A DNA stretch of 64,000 nucleotides from assembly GCF_964204865.1 (NCBI RefSeq), contig NC_135257.1, positions 2,914,001-2,978,000 on the forward strand, written 5' to 3'. Of the stretch, positions 12,505 to 25,161 are shown piece by piece (positions within the stretch are counted from its first letter, which is position 1; every line of letters starts with the position of its first letter). Source of the stretch: Styela clava (taxonomy: Eukaryota > Chordata > Ascidiacea > Stolidobranchia > Styelidae). Both the position numbers and the translations under genes were made by a program. The notes beneath the pieces were generated by a model that was given only the letters and a program-made list of their open reading frames with translations, did not search any database and was not told where the DNA came from.

Positions 12505-14334
12505 CAGTGGTTCCCGAACTTTTTGTACCATCGCCCCCCTACACTAGTTTATACAACTTCATCGCCCCCCGGCACTGCAAAAATAATTGAAAGTCTGAAA
12601 CGCATATATTACAGACCAAATAAGAAGACAAATCATAGTTTATAGTGCTTTTTTAATGAGATGGATGAGCTTGGTGTTCTTCAGCGAGTTTTTTATTACA
12701 TCTAAAATTACCCCGTTTACTGATGGAAAGGCAATTTAGTTGTTTTGATAGCAATAGTTTCACGGCAGAAAACCCCCTTTTCACCATATCAGAGGTCGGA
12801 TATGGAAGAATCCAGGGTTCTACCTCCTTAAAAACCGCCGTGTACTCTTGCCTTATAGCATTTAACTCCCTAAATCCACCCCGTTTCACATTAAAATAAT
12901 GAAAACAAAATTAATTTTTCAAAACTTATAATAATGATTTAGGTACATGTCATTCATCCCTACAGCCTGACGACCTTCACCAAAATACATGATATATATA
13001 GGGTCTTCGGTAAAATTCATCCCCCATGCCTCATCCTACCACGTCCTCCAGTCCGATCACCAGAGTCCATAGCATTAATCAGCCATTTGTTTTGGATTCG
13101 TGGAATCGGATGGCTCAGGGGTCGGCAAATTTTACGTCGCTCGCGGGACAAAATTATGATTGCTATTCTTTTGCGGATCGCATATATTTTTTGAAAGTTA
13201 AAAACGGAACATCGTGCAAAAACTCCGACAATTCGTGAACTCAACTCAGTCGTCTTATTAAAAAATTATTACAATGACATTTAATGTGACACATGTAGCC
13301 TACTTTCAAACATCGAAGTGAATATTTTTGCATGGTTTGTGAAATTTTGATAAAGATTTTCTTTAAGAAGATACATTCTTACGAAAATTAAGCAGTGATG
13401 AATCTCTCGAATAGAATATGAATTTGATTTCCTTATTGCATTGCAATATATCCGAATATTTACTGCGCTATTAAACCCCTGCACTCAGCATCAACTTTTC
13501 TGCGTGTTTCCATTTGCCTAATTATAATTAAATTGTAGGCTCGTTAAACGAGTAGCTGTTCAATATAATTTTTAGAATATAATAAAATTCAGTCTAAACG
13601 TGTCTCACGATAAATTCTGTTACGTAAAAAGAAATGCAATTTACTCCTCGAGCGTAGATGATAAATAAAATTAATTCATCGTTAAAACCGCCGTTCGGAT
13701 GTTTCCCCTGGCAAAGACTTACTTCTTTACTTGGCCAATCAGCAAGATGCAAAAATAAATGTAACAATGCCCCCTTTCGCATTCGCTCAGACACATTCCT
13801 CACTCAAACAGACTTTCAGGCGTAGTCGTGAACATTACCTCATTTTCGCGATTTTGAATTATATTCGTTAGTTTTTAGTTGTTTTTCGGAAATTTAAATA
13901 AAATAAGTCAATGAACACTTTGTCCTCCTAGGAGTTTCAGTTTAATTACAGTAATCAAAAATTAGTGTAGAAATAGCTGTGAAAGACTAGGCTAAAATTC
14001 TTTACCGGTACTTTTAAAAAACAGATTGTTGAATGGTATGAATTAGAATGATAGTTTGAAACGAATACTTCATTTTATAGGCAACAACTCGCGAAACCAC
14101 TCTTAAAATAAACACCGAAAATTCAGCGAGTCCAGCAATCCTTTCGCGTCTGATATTCGCCCACGTGATTCAAACGTACGAAAGCACGCAGAGTACAGTA
14201 ATCAAGTGCACCATGCGCCGACTAAACACAGGTTTTGCGAAATCGCCCCCCTATCGCCCCCTTCAACTTTTTCGCCCCCCTCTGTATCGTTTTCGCCCAC
14301 CGGGGGGCGATATCGCCCACTTTGGGAATCACTG
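12505..14334 (-). mobile_element. hAT element, 1830 bp, nested
   Basis: The left end CAGTGGTTCCCGAACTTT and the right end AAAGTGGGCG...CACTG (read inverted) frame the element. A perfect 8-bp duplication GGCTAGAC flanks it (12497-12504 and 14335-14342). Runs of CGCCCCCC lie near both ends. A transposase remnant (12653-12889, minus) is inside. The size and single remnant suggest an internally deleted derivative of a ZBED5-like hAT. Confidence 0.9.
12653..12889 (-). pseudogene. hAT transposase C-terminal remnant (ZBED5-like)
   Basis: A 78-codon minus-strand frame contains the hallmark of the hAT C-terminal dimerisation region: KRGFSAV, then a KQLN segment and SKRGNFR, in the order found in ZBED5/SCAND3-type domesticated and mobile transposases. 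The catalytic core and N-terminal zinc finger are not visible, so this is a truncated, non-functional remnant inside the hAT element at 12505-14334. Confidence 0.7.
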
Positions 14335-15844
14335 GGCTAGACCATCTTACGACGTACGTACTGACGTAAGTAGGCTACATCCATGTTACACTGTTATGTC
14401 TATGGATACTTAACACAGCATAAACTTGATTCGTATTTCCAACAAGTCTCAATTTTTGTAATTACTGCAGTACACTGACAAAAGCCAGAATGCAGGAATA
14501 TAAATACAATACTGCAATATGCCCTCTAATTATGAAGGCATGAACAAATTGGCTGCCACAGCACTTGACTATGAAAAATTCCAGGCTTAGGCTTCAAATT
14601 TGACATTATTGGATTTACTAACATGTTATTATGAGGAAGAAGAAGTATTTGAGGTTGGTTATAATGTTAATTTTGAATTGCAAAAAGAGATACTTTGTCA
14701 TCTGCTTTGGGAATATGTATTTGGAGTGTGATTTCAGGGAGTATTAAATGCTTGATTTCTTCTGAATATAATTCCAGATACCGTTTCCATCTGATCTACA
14801 AAGGTATGCAATATACTGGGAAAAATATGGAAGTTTATAGAAAGGTTGGATATTGTAATGAATGCTAGTACACGCCATTAAATATTTCCAGAAGTTGCAA
14901 AAAGACCGGATTGGTTGATTGAATACTGAAAAATGTTAAATTTTACTCGCAAATCGAATAGTATTTTCAAATTTTGCCTTTTTTTTATTGAAACTTCTTG
15001 TACATTCCATTTCAGATAATAACTTGAATATATGAAGAAGAAAATGCCATGATTTTGTGGAAACATTGGGATAGTGCAATACATTCAGCACGGACAACAC
15101 TAACCCGGAAAAACTCCTCTTCTGCCAATACCATTCTCTTCTTGGATTTCAGGGGCTGTCAATAGGGACTTGTTTGAAGTGGCTATATAAGTGGACACCC
15201 TGTAAGCAAAAACTTCTAAACGAGAAGTTTCTGCCTACCTCGCGTTTCTAAAGTTTCACTATACAATTTTCCATTATTTTCAAACTTTTATCATTCATTT
15301 CACGTTCACATTTATTTTATAAATAAACCTTGTTACCTAAAATAGTCTGTGATTTTTAATGTTCATGTCCTGTAAAATGTAATGCCAGGATATTTACGGT
15401 AATTTTTTCCGGGTTCTGAATGTAAATTCACCGAATTTTTAATGTAAATTCACAGGTTAGCGTCGGTAAATATTACTGCGTATTGCCGGTGAAAATTACC
15501 GAAAAAAACTGTAAGAATTACTAGGGATATCCTGTAAAATTCAAGTAATTTTTACCCCAAAATCACATTAAAATTTCACAACTATATTCCTGTAATATGT
15601 AATGCCAGGCGATTGCCGGTAAAGATTTCTTAGAGTGTAATATAGTACGCAAAAATAGATTGGTCAGTAACTGTGCTGGCAGTTTATCATTATACAGAAT
15701 GACACCACTTTTGTTAAAATGAAGAAGAAGGTCAGTGTATCAATTTTGGAATCTTCAGGTTATTCAACGTGAACGTCCCACCGGAACTTAAATTTTCATA
15801 CCTTGCGTTTTAAGCTATTTTTTATCGATTCTCACGGAAAACAG

Positions 15845-16425
15845 TGTGACGACCCATATTTTTATCTTTTAAATGCCAATATTTGATCACACTATTAGAA
15901 TTTGCTTTTCAATGTTCGGGGGCACTGATGGCACTACAACACTGTCAATCTGTCTTTTGTTATCCAGTTAGGATAGGCTACCAGTTGTGACAATGCATCT
16001 GAGGTTGTTTCAGTTGGATTTCGTGTATTTTAGGGCTTTTTTATGTCTGTTAAATAGTTTCTAGCTTTAAAGTAGGTTACCAAGTGTGTTAGTTTTTGAT
16101 AAGGTATGTTTAGATATTTTATTGCTAGTCAGTAGGATTGTCAGTGCTTAGGTGGAATGTAGCGGATTTTAGGGGCTAAGATTTTTCTTGTATATAATAT
16201 TTTTCTGGCTTTGTGGTGCCTGGTGTTTGTTATTTTCATTGTGTCTTTTCTGTTCTGTTAATTTCATTGAAGTATTTAGTTGTATTAAGTTTTCTGTCAT
16301 TTCCTTCCTTCAAGTCATTTCCGTGTTGGGAGACGGGAGAACAACCAACGAGGAAGAGATCTTGCTGAGCTTGCTGATACCTGGTCGTTATTAGATTTAA
16401 CTCCTGATCTTGACCAAATATGTTA
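15845..16425 (+). mobile_element. Solo Gypsy LTR, duplicated copy
   Basis: This is the counterpart of the LTR at 348, starting TGTGACGACCC, exactly the start of the LTRs at 39176 and 44711 (minus strand). It shows only point differences from the copy A version. No gag-pol lies adjacent. The right edge is approximate. Confidence 0.55.
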
Positions 16426-16747
16426 TGCGTGTGAAGTGAATCCCACAAGTAGAACACAACACTCAGAACCATGGCGATTTCATGATCAAATTAGCATAAG
16501 TTTTTGGGATAGTATCTATAATATGTTATTTAAAAAACGCATCAATCATTGTACAGTCTCAAGCACCATTAATATATTCAATGACATATTTTCAATTGTA
16601 GTTATCCAAGTAGCAAGTAAATCGATTCCATGAACAAAACGTTGTACAAAAAATGAAACTTTAACTAAAAATATAGCTGTTCATTATTAATATCATATTA
16701 TATAAAAAAAAAAAACACAACTCCGAAGAAAGAATAATAATTTTAAA

Positions 16748-17166
16748 AACAAGAGAGCTACGCACGAATATATGGACACGTTAGACCAGAGCGAATCAGT
16801 CCTTACCGATACCTTTGACGCTACCGGTACCCTCAAAAAAGTTCTGAATTTCCAGGAGCAAGAATTTTGCAGAATCAAAACGTACAGCCAGTCATGACAC
16901 TGACTAAAATCCGTGTTCCCATGGATAAAAAATAATACAGCAAAATTTTAGACGAAATATCAAATTTCATAGAATTCACGCAAAATTTTGAAATAAATAA
17001 AAGTAATAGCCTTCTAGCGAAAAAATTAATCTTTAACCACTGAAAATTTCGAAGCAATTGGTCCAGTATTCGAAGAGAAAAGCGACTTTTTAAAAACGTG
17101 TCAAAGAACAAGAACAAGAACAACAACATAATATTGAAACGATCGTTATGTCCACTACGTGTCCAA
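16748..17166. mobile_element. Anonymous AGAGAGC...GTGTCC repeat
   Basis: An insertion present in copy B and absent in copy A (about 1262). It starts AGAGAGCTACGCACG with GAATATATGGACACG just inside, and ends in AACGATCGTTATGTCC followed by GTGTCC. The same start or end sequences recur at 23757, 51265-52118 (inverted), 55048, 55538 and 55728. No long TIR and no ORF were recognised. Part of its inner sequence recurs after the L1 poly(A) at 59432. Confidence 0.7.
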
Positions 17167-18735
17167 AAAGTTGGCATGATTGCTTCAGCTAACTAAACAT
17201 GAATAAAAACCCCGCAAACTAATTGAAAATGAGGAACTCAACTAAAAAAAAAACTTAAATAAACTTAATAGTGTAATGAACATGTCGATTGTATACATTT
17301 TGGGACGTCAATGAGATGAAAAACTGCAGATTTGACGTTGTTTAGGACATTATCATTTCAGATTGTATGTCTGCCATTTAAGCTATAAACTCCATCCAAT
17401 ATTCAGACCCATAATTTCAAGTTACATGAGCAAGGATGGTGATTACTTCATTCTGGGATCCCTGAAATATTTATATTACAAGGAATGAAATCAATAATAC
17501 AAAACAGCGATAAAATAGCGAAGCTACTACGGGGAATGATGATCGATATTATGTTGAATATTCCATTCACTCGTTCAGGTTACTTGGAAAAGTCAGGGAT
17601 TTTGCGTTGATAAATGGGATGAACAATTCATATACAGTTACCTATCCTAGAGGATCATTATAAGACCATTGTCCCACAATTGAAGACAGTTACAATTTTT
17701 TTTTCCTTAGTCAGTCCTTAGTTACAATACTTCAACGTGGGTACTCCAAAAAGAGACACAGTGTTGCTTTGGCATTTAATAGAATTGGGTGTGCCACAGT
17801 ATGTTTATGGTACGTGTTAGCAGGGCAGAAGACTCAAAATTCTGGATTGGTTATTTATTGAAAACGGCAACCTTTATACTTGTAGTAGCAAAGGTAACAG
17901 ATTTGATAGTATATGGAAACGTAAAAATATGTGTACATCATAAACAACACGTGCAAAATGCGCATGAAATTCGTTGACGGTTCTGATGTCCATCAAAGTT
18001 GAATTCACTAGATTGTTCACCAAAATAAACTATGACGTCTTCTTCAATTGACATTTTCAATATATACATGAAGATTTTAACTTCTGAACCTTAATATAAA
18101 AAAAAATTGATAATATATACAATTAGTGATAACACCTTCTGCAAACATCTTATTAGACAACTGAGTTATTACGTTCTACTGATTTCTTAAACGTACGTGT
18201 CTTTATTCATTCCGCGTCTACTCACTTGCTTTTGTTTGCCCATGCATTTATCGATGATGTTTGTTCAATGTTTTAATCTTGTGAACATTCGAAAAACTGG
18301 CGTCTTGTAGCAATAAACGATCGTGCAGTGACATTGCTGGGTTAGATCCATACAATTCGGCGCACCTTAAATATCTCTGACGCCCCTGGGGGCGCGACCC
18401 CCAGGTTAAGAACCGCTGCTATATTCAAAATGTATTATTGGACACAAGGGGAACATATCAATCGTTTTGTTAAATTTTTGTTCGGGCAAAATTACATTTA
18501 TTTCCAACTACTTAGTACGTCACCTTGTATTATGTTACTCCGTGTTGATTGGTCGAGGGAATACAGTCTTATCTTGTGTGCGGCGAGCGTGTGTGCTTTG
18601 AGTATAGAGTGCTGGGTTAAATCCGTAAGTTGAATCTGTTTTAATCAATCTGTTTGGGGATCAAACAGTACAATTTGGCGATGAGGATAATGAAGGACAG
18701 CGTGTAGAACAAGTATATATGAATATTTTCAAGAA

Positions 18736-19856
18736 ATGGCATATACAAACCATGAAATTAGAGAATATACTTTACCAATATTTGACTGCAATGGCGACCC
18801 TACTAATGTCGGTTCAAGATGGCGGAGTTGGAAGAGATCTTTCGAATGTTTCATTGCGAGCAAAGCGATAAAAAAATCCAGCGCAAAAACGTGCTGCATT
18901 TTTGTTCCATGTGGGTCCACAAGTTCAAGAAATATTCGAAACTTTAACAAATACTGGTGACAACTATAATGAAGCTGTGGAAAAACTGAACGAATATTTC
19001 ATACCTCAGACGAATGTTGTATTTGAAAGGCATGTTTTCAGACAAATGTCACAGAATGAAGGTGAAACAATCGATCAATATGTAACCAGATTATGGCAAA
19101 AAACTGAAACCTGTGAATTCGAAGGGGAAATAGAATTTTATTGGAGACCAGGTTATTGTAAAATGTTCCAGCCAAGAGTTACGACGAATTATGCTTGGAA
19201 AAGATGGAAAACTAACTCTAAAACAATTACAAGAGAAGTCAAGGTCATGGAAAGCTGCAGAGTCGCAAGCAAAAGTAATTCATCATGATGAGACGGAGAC
19301 CATTCATTTTCTACGAGAAGGAAATAAGAGTAAGACTGTTCAAAATACATTTTCTACCAATAGAAAAGAAAAACTGACATGTTTTAGATCTGGTAATGTG
19401 GGACATCTTGCCAGAGATTTAATATGTCCAGCACGAGCAAAAGAATGCAGAAAGTGCAAGAAAATTGGCCATTTTGCCAGATGTTGCAAATCGAAACTTC
19501 AATCAGGCCGCAAGAATGTAAATAAAATTGAAGATAAATTTACTTTTCATGTGTATAATTCTTCGAAATTTGATTCTGAAAAAATAGTAGTTACTATTGG
19601 GGGTGTAGATTTACCAATGATAATTGATTCTGGTGCAAGTTGTAATATTATTGATCGTAAAGCCTGGGAATATTTGAAACAAAACCATGTAAAATGCTCT
19701 AACCAGAGACGAATTACTAAAAATCTTTTTGCTTATGGTAGTGATTATCCATTAGATGTAGCCGGTGTGTTTCAAGCTCATGTTTCGGTTGAGAATGGAG
19801 CCGCTGATTTTATTGAATTTATTGTTGTCGAAAACAAGGGCCAACCAATATTAGGC
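18736..19856 (+). pseudogene. Gypsy gag plus protease, frameshifted
   Basis: Gag is split over frames: 18736-18900 continues in another frame from 18902 (capsid-like segment with VQEIFETL and FERHVFRQ, as in K02A2.6-type Gypsy elements), then shifts again into the frame at 19191-19859. The last frame carries two zinc knuckles (C-x2-S/K-x4-H-x4-C type; the first has a Ser-Gly in place of a second Cys-Gly) and a retropepsin motif DSGAS near 19628. A stop at 19857 separates it from RT. At least two frameshifts make it inactive. Confidence 0.85.
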
Positions 19857-19874
19857 TAACAAGCATCTATAAAT

Positions 19875-22478
19875 TTGGGTCTTTTGAAAATGAAAATGGG
19901 TCCTGATGTTAATTCTGTTAGTCAGAAGTCTAATATTTTGCGGAAATATTCTAAATGTTTTGAAGGTTTTGGTAAACTTAAAGGGTTTCAATTGCAATTA
20001 CCTATCGATGAAAGTGTTAAACCCATTGCCCAACCGTTTCGTAGAATTCCCTACAATTTGAGAGACCAAGTGAGTGCCAAACTCGATGAGCTAGAAAATT
20101 TGGATATTATTGAAAAAATAGATGGTCCGACTCCCTGGGTTTCTCCGGCAGTGATATCTCCGGAACGGAATGGCAAAGATATTCGTTTATGTATTGATAT
20201 GCTATTAGCTAATCGTGCTATCATACGAGAGAGACATCCGATACCTACTGTGGATGAAATATTACAAGACTCTGGGGAAGGTAAACTGTTTTCAAAATTG
20301 GACATTAAATGGGCTTACCATCAAATTGAATTGCATCCTAACTCGAGAGGTATAACTACATTTGCCACTCATAAAGGGTTATACAGATATAAACGTCTTT
20401 TATTCGGTATCAGTTCTGCTCCGGAACAGTACCAGAGAATATTGCAACAAGCATTACAAGGACTTGATGGAGTCTCGATGATATAGTTGTTTATGGGGTA
20501 AATGAAACCGATCATGATGCAAAATTGGAAAAGCTTCTAATGCATATCCAAAATTTGAATCTCACATTGAATAAAGAAAAATGTCAATTCCGAATGCCCA
20601 GAATTGAATTTATGGGACATGTTGTATGTAACAAGCAAAGGTATTTGTCCTGATAAATTGAAAGTCGAAGCTATCAAAAGCGCAAGAGAACCTGAAAATG
20701 CTAGCGAAATACGAAGTTTTCTTAGTTTAGCTCAATTTTGTGCACGATATATTTCCGACCTCGCAACGTTGTCAGAACCATTGAGAGAGAACACGAAAAG
20801 GAGAAAAGTTCAGATGGGGTCGAAAACAAAAACTCTCGTTTGAAACATTAAATCAAAGACTGTCAAATGCAAGCATTTTGGGATATTATGATAAAAATGC
20901 TAAAACACAAGTTTTAACTGACGCCAGTCCAGTAGGACTTGGAAGTGTGTTGGTGCGAGAGCAAAAAGGGAAAAAAACGAGTCATTTGCTTTGCAAGCCG
21001 AAGTTTAACTAATGTGGAAAGAAGGTATTCCCAGACAGAGAAAGAAGCATTGGCAATAGTTTGGACATGCGAAAGATTTCATGTCTATCTCTATGGTATC
21101 GAGTTTGAACTGTTGACTGACCATAAACCGCTTGAATTCATCTATTCTACCAAATCAGAACCAAGTGCGAGAATCGAGAGATGGGTTCTACGGATGATAC
21201 CATATATGTATAAGGTTGAGCATATACCAGGTCATAAAAATATTGCTGATACATTGTCTCGACTAGTCCAAAGTAATGGTGAACGAAACGAGAAATTGTC
21301 AGATGAAACTGAAGAATATGTTAAATTCATTGCCATTCATGCAACACCAAGAGCATTAACAACCAGAGATATTGAAAGAGCATCATTCCAAGATAATGAA
21401 TTGACTTCAGTAAGAGAATGTTTGCAAAACGAAAACTGGCCGAAAGGAAAATTGACAAACTACTTGAGAGTACACAAGAGTTGAGTGTTGTTGAAAAATG
21501 ACTCTTGAGTAGTAACTAGAATTCTAATTCCTACAACACTGCGAAAGAGAGTTTTAGCGATTTGTCCTGAGGGCATCCTGAAATAGTCGCTATGAAACAA
21601 AATCTAAGAACAAAAGTTTGGTGGCCAGGAATAAACAATGATGCTGAGAAATATTGTAAATCATGCTATGGATGTCAAATGACCGGACAATCTGAATGTC
21701 CTGAACCGATGGTGAGAACTGAATTACCAAATGGTCCATGGGTAGATGTTGCTGCAGATATACTAGGTCCTTTACCATCTGGAGAAAATATATTTGTGTT
21801 GATTATTACAGCCGTTATTATGAAATATCCATTTTGAAATCTACAACATCTGAGAAATTAATCGAAAGTCTACAAGATATGTTTTCTAGACATGGTTATC
21901 CGTATAGCATAAATACTGAACGGAATACCTGAATGAAAATGGAATCCAGCACAGGAAGACAACACCATATTATCCTGCTGCAAATGGGGAAATAGAAAGG
22001 CAAAACAGATCACTATTGAAGAGATTGAAAATTGCGAAAGCTGAAGGCAAGAATTGGAAGAAAAGTTTGAATACCTATCTATTGATGTATAGAAGCTCAG
22101 TACATGCAACAACTGGTGCATCTCCAGCAGAGTTGATGTTCAAACGCAAACTTCGAACCAAACTTCCTGCAATTCAACAATATTCATTAGATGATCAAGG
22201 TATCAGAGATCATGAATCTGAGATGAAAGGGGAAGATATATGCTGATCAAAGGCGAAGAGCTTGTGAAAACGATATTGAAGTAGATCAAGTGTTAGTTAA
22301 AAATAAAACAGGCAATAGTTTAATTGTAGAATCACCTGAAGGGGTGAAATACAAGAAAAACGTAACTCATGTTAAAAAGTTTCATGAACGTACACTTATT
22401 GTTATTGACGATAAATTTGATCTGTCAGATGCTGCTCAGTCTGAAAATGTTCCGAATACGAATTTGCGTGCACTGTAA
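19875..22478 (+). pseudogene. Gypsy RT-RNase H-integrase, frameshifted
   Basis: The RT fingers and palm are readable from 19875 to 20486 (WVSPAV, KLDIKWAYHQIEL, GISSAPEQYQ). The frame then breaks just before the catalytic box; the LDDIVVYG motif is present near 20471 in a different frame, consistent with loss of one base. RNase H (20939-21484) retains TDHKPLEFI and ends in HIPGHKNIADTLSRL. Integrase follows in pieces (KVWWPGINN, C-x2-C, then DILGPLP near 21755). Several stops separate the pieces. No intact enzyme remains. Confidence 0.85.
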
Positions 22479-22736
22479 CACGGAACCTTGTATTATGTTA
22501 CTCCGTGTTGATTGGTCGAGGGAATACAGTCTTATCTTGTGTGCTGCGAGCGTGTGTACTTTGAGTATAGAGTGCTGGGTTAAATCCGTAAGTTAAATCT
22601 GTTTTGATCAATCTGTTTGGGGATCAAACAGTACAATCATCTTTCAAAAACTATGTTATATTTAATAAATATACTTTGTTTTGTAAACACTAATTTAACA
22701 TTATTTATCTTTCGATGAATTTATATTCAATCATAC

Positions 22737-22807
22737 TTACATAACGTCGTATTTTTTGCATCTCGCCCATTTGTAACGACACGTTAGACACTTTATCTGT
22801 TGGGGAC
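22737..22807 (-). other. Candidate Cys-rich terminal exon (copy B)
   Basis: Counterpart of 3304-3380. The TTTATTGCAG-type acceptor is followed in phase 1 by 22 codons and TAA (22737-22739). The three Cys and the basic character are retained, and the stop has moved by two codons. It lies downstream of the complete secreted-protein gene on the same strand, so it could be an alternative last exon. Coding is inferred only from splice phase and conservation between two copies. Confidence 0.3.
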
Positions 22808-23476
22808 CTGCAATAAAGTAACGATGATTCAAGAACCTTCGTTATACAAACCATAAACATTAAGATAAGAGACAAATAATTTCGTTTCGAAAACATAAAC
22901 AACTGAGCGCTATTTGTATTAAATATTGGAATTTGAATACACCAGAGGCGTAACAAGTTGGGGTTTGCAATTTTAAGAAAATGTAAGTCGCTAATCATGC
23001 GTGCGATTGTATTTTGTCAAACGATAACGACGAGGACGGCGATAATTACTGATCGGTTCTCGCACAGAATTGTGAGCCGTGTTGTGAAAAATCGAGTTAT
23101 TAAATTTTTTGATTGAAAAGCGACATTGTGAAACAATAAAAATAAAAAGAAGGAAACACCATAGTGTTTTGGAGGCCGGCGACAGATTAAAAATGCCTTT
23201 TCGGGCATTGTAAATCGCAAAATTTGGCGTGCTTGCGGAACACATTATGCTTGGTAGAAAATTTCACCGTTTCGGAAAATATATAGCCTTTTTTATAGTA
23301 TTATTGAACAACGAATTTAAAGATATCAGAATTCACCAGCTCACAATGGATAATTTATTGTCAACTTGATCGTCACAATTCTCCAGTATCTTACGGATAA
23401 ATACTGTTACTTTCGGCCTCTTGACTCTCCCCAACTTATTCTTTAATACAAACTATGACGTGCTTATATATAATAC

Positions 23477-23913
23477 CAGGCTTGTCCATGGGACATATTT
23501 TCCTGTCCCATTCTCATCCCATATAGTAATTATGCCTGTCCCCATCCCATGGGATTCCCATTGGAATAAAATTCAATAAAAATTGTTAAATTTAGGTTTA
23601 GCGTCTACTAAATAGAACTACATGCACGAAGAGACATGCAAAACAACAAAATTTACGGACTTTGTTAACTTTATATTCATAAATATTATACGTGTGTCCA
23701 TCAGCTCTTTCACGGAGTATATTGTTAATGCTGAATATATTTTGCTCTTTATAATTAACAAGAGAGCTATGCTCAAATAGATGGACACGAAGTCCATAAC
23801 AAATTGTTTTACCATCATTTCCTCAAAAATCATAGGGTTTTGGTCTCTCATGGGAAATACAAATGTGTGCTGTCCCACCCCATCCCATCGGACGTTTCCC
23901 ATGGACAAGCCCG
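23477..23913. mobile_element. hAT-type MITE, 437 bp, with empty-site control
   Basis: The ends are CAGGCTTGTCCATGGGA and its inverse TCCCATGGACAAGCCCG. A perfect 8-bp duplication TATAATAC lies at 23469-23476 and 23914-23921. Copy A (about 4155) has the uninterrupted site with a single TATAATAC. The inside has GGGATGGGG-type runs and an embedded AGAGAGCTATGCTC...GGACACG word (about 23760). No transposase. Confidence 0.92.
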
Positions 23914-25161
23914 TATAATACTTTGAGTCCCTAATTTAATGTACTATCAAGCACGGCATGAGCTTTAATCTCTATTGTCCGATCAAAACAATGTGTTTTG
24001 TCCCCGGGCTACGGCCTGCGACGCGAATTACGCACAACAACTAAGAATTGTTATGACCAACTGGTTTTGTCCTAATTCAACAAATCTGAGTTGAACCCGA
24101 TTTACTGCTAATAATACGAGTTCTTCCCGAAATACCGAAACTCAATTTGATTGTCCCTACAAATACGAGTCGAAACTAGATATAATCGGACACATTGCCA
24201 CACATTTTTATGACGGCGGCATTTCAGAGTGATAATGTGCTTTTATATTTTTGGTCAACGCAAAAGCAGGTTATATTGAACATATATATTAAAATTTATT
24301 AAGCAAGACATTTTCGAATACTTCGCGCATTTGCGAATTGTACTCTTCGGAATTTTAACGCAGACCCTGGGATTTTTCCAACAGCGATATCTCAAAAATA
24401 ATCTTATGTGGCAGTTAGTGCTGAAAGAATAGTTCGTATTTGACAAATCCCAAGGTCACAAAAATCCGAATTTAATCTATTCATAACCCGGTAGGGAATC
24501 TCGTATTTTGTGTCCGCAGATTGCCACAGTTTTTTTTAGAGCAGTAATGCTTTTATTTTACAGTAGGTCGACGGTAAGGCGAACAAAATTAAATTATTAT
24601 GCCAAGACAGTTTAAATGCTCACTTCGGCTGAAGTGATTGAATATTTTACGTAACAGATAAATCACTATCCGCTCAAAATTTATTTGAAAAGACAATTTT
24701 AACTGATGGCATAATCGCGGCGCCTGTTTTAGAAGTCGCTGCAAGGTATATTTTTTTATTCTCATTTTTTTGAACCCCAAGCTTTTTTGAAAAGACTATT
24801 GGGTACGCCCCTGGTATAGACAATCTTTCCGTTCCTTCATAAGACCTCAGCTCACAAACTTTTAAAATGATAAATTAAGCAAATAAATGTTAGTAGCTAC
24901 ATGTTAGTAATAAATGTTAGTAACTACAATACTGCAATTTGGATACTGAATACGTTAATCTATAATCTATTTCTAATTGTGTCTAGTCATGTGTCGTATA
25001 TACCTGATTGAAAAAATTTCGAAAAATTCTTCAACGTTTTTTTACAGTGATTGAATTATTTCAAAACTTATCGATAATAAAAACTTCATTTCAACAAAGT
25101 TAGAGTACAAAAATTAAAAAAAATGAAAACATCATTCGTACATATTTAAAAACATTGTTTA

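Larger units (their letters stand above)
11975..15637. mobile_element. Composite TIR element with nested hAT
   Basis: The left end CACTCTAAGAAAT and right end ATTTCTTAGAGTG are inverted. Both subterminal regions are full of GGTAAA/TTTACCG words in opposing orientation. It is absent from copy A near position 170. A hAT element (12505-14334) sits inside it. The remaining internal DNA (about 11990-12500 and 14343-15390) has no transposase that I recognise. The target duplication is unclear because the flanks have diverged. I cannot assign a superfamily. Confidence 0.7.
18522..22635 (+). mobile_element. Gypsy LTR retrotransposon, degenerate, short LTRs
   Basis: Direct repeats of about 150-160 bp flank a gag-pol region: 5' LTR 18522-18672 (slightly shorter at its start) and 3' LTR about 22474-22635, which starts TGTAACACGG. 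A TTTGGCGATGAGG stretch directly after the 5' LTR is where a primer-binding site should be. Internal order is gag, two CCHC knuckles, protease, RT, RNase H, integrase. In copy A the corresponding locus has about 440 bp of unrelated DNA (2766-3200), so insertion went with a deletion or an adjacent rearrangement. Confidence 0.9.

Noticed and set aside
13114..13140. Second hAT-like end (CAGGGGTCGGCAAATTTTA) inside the hAT at 12505-14334
   Set aside because: No matching inverse end or 8-bp duplication was found; it may be a relic or chance.
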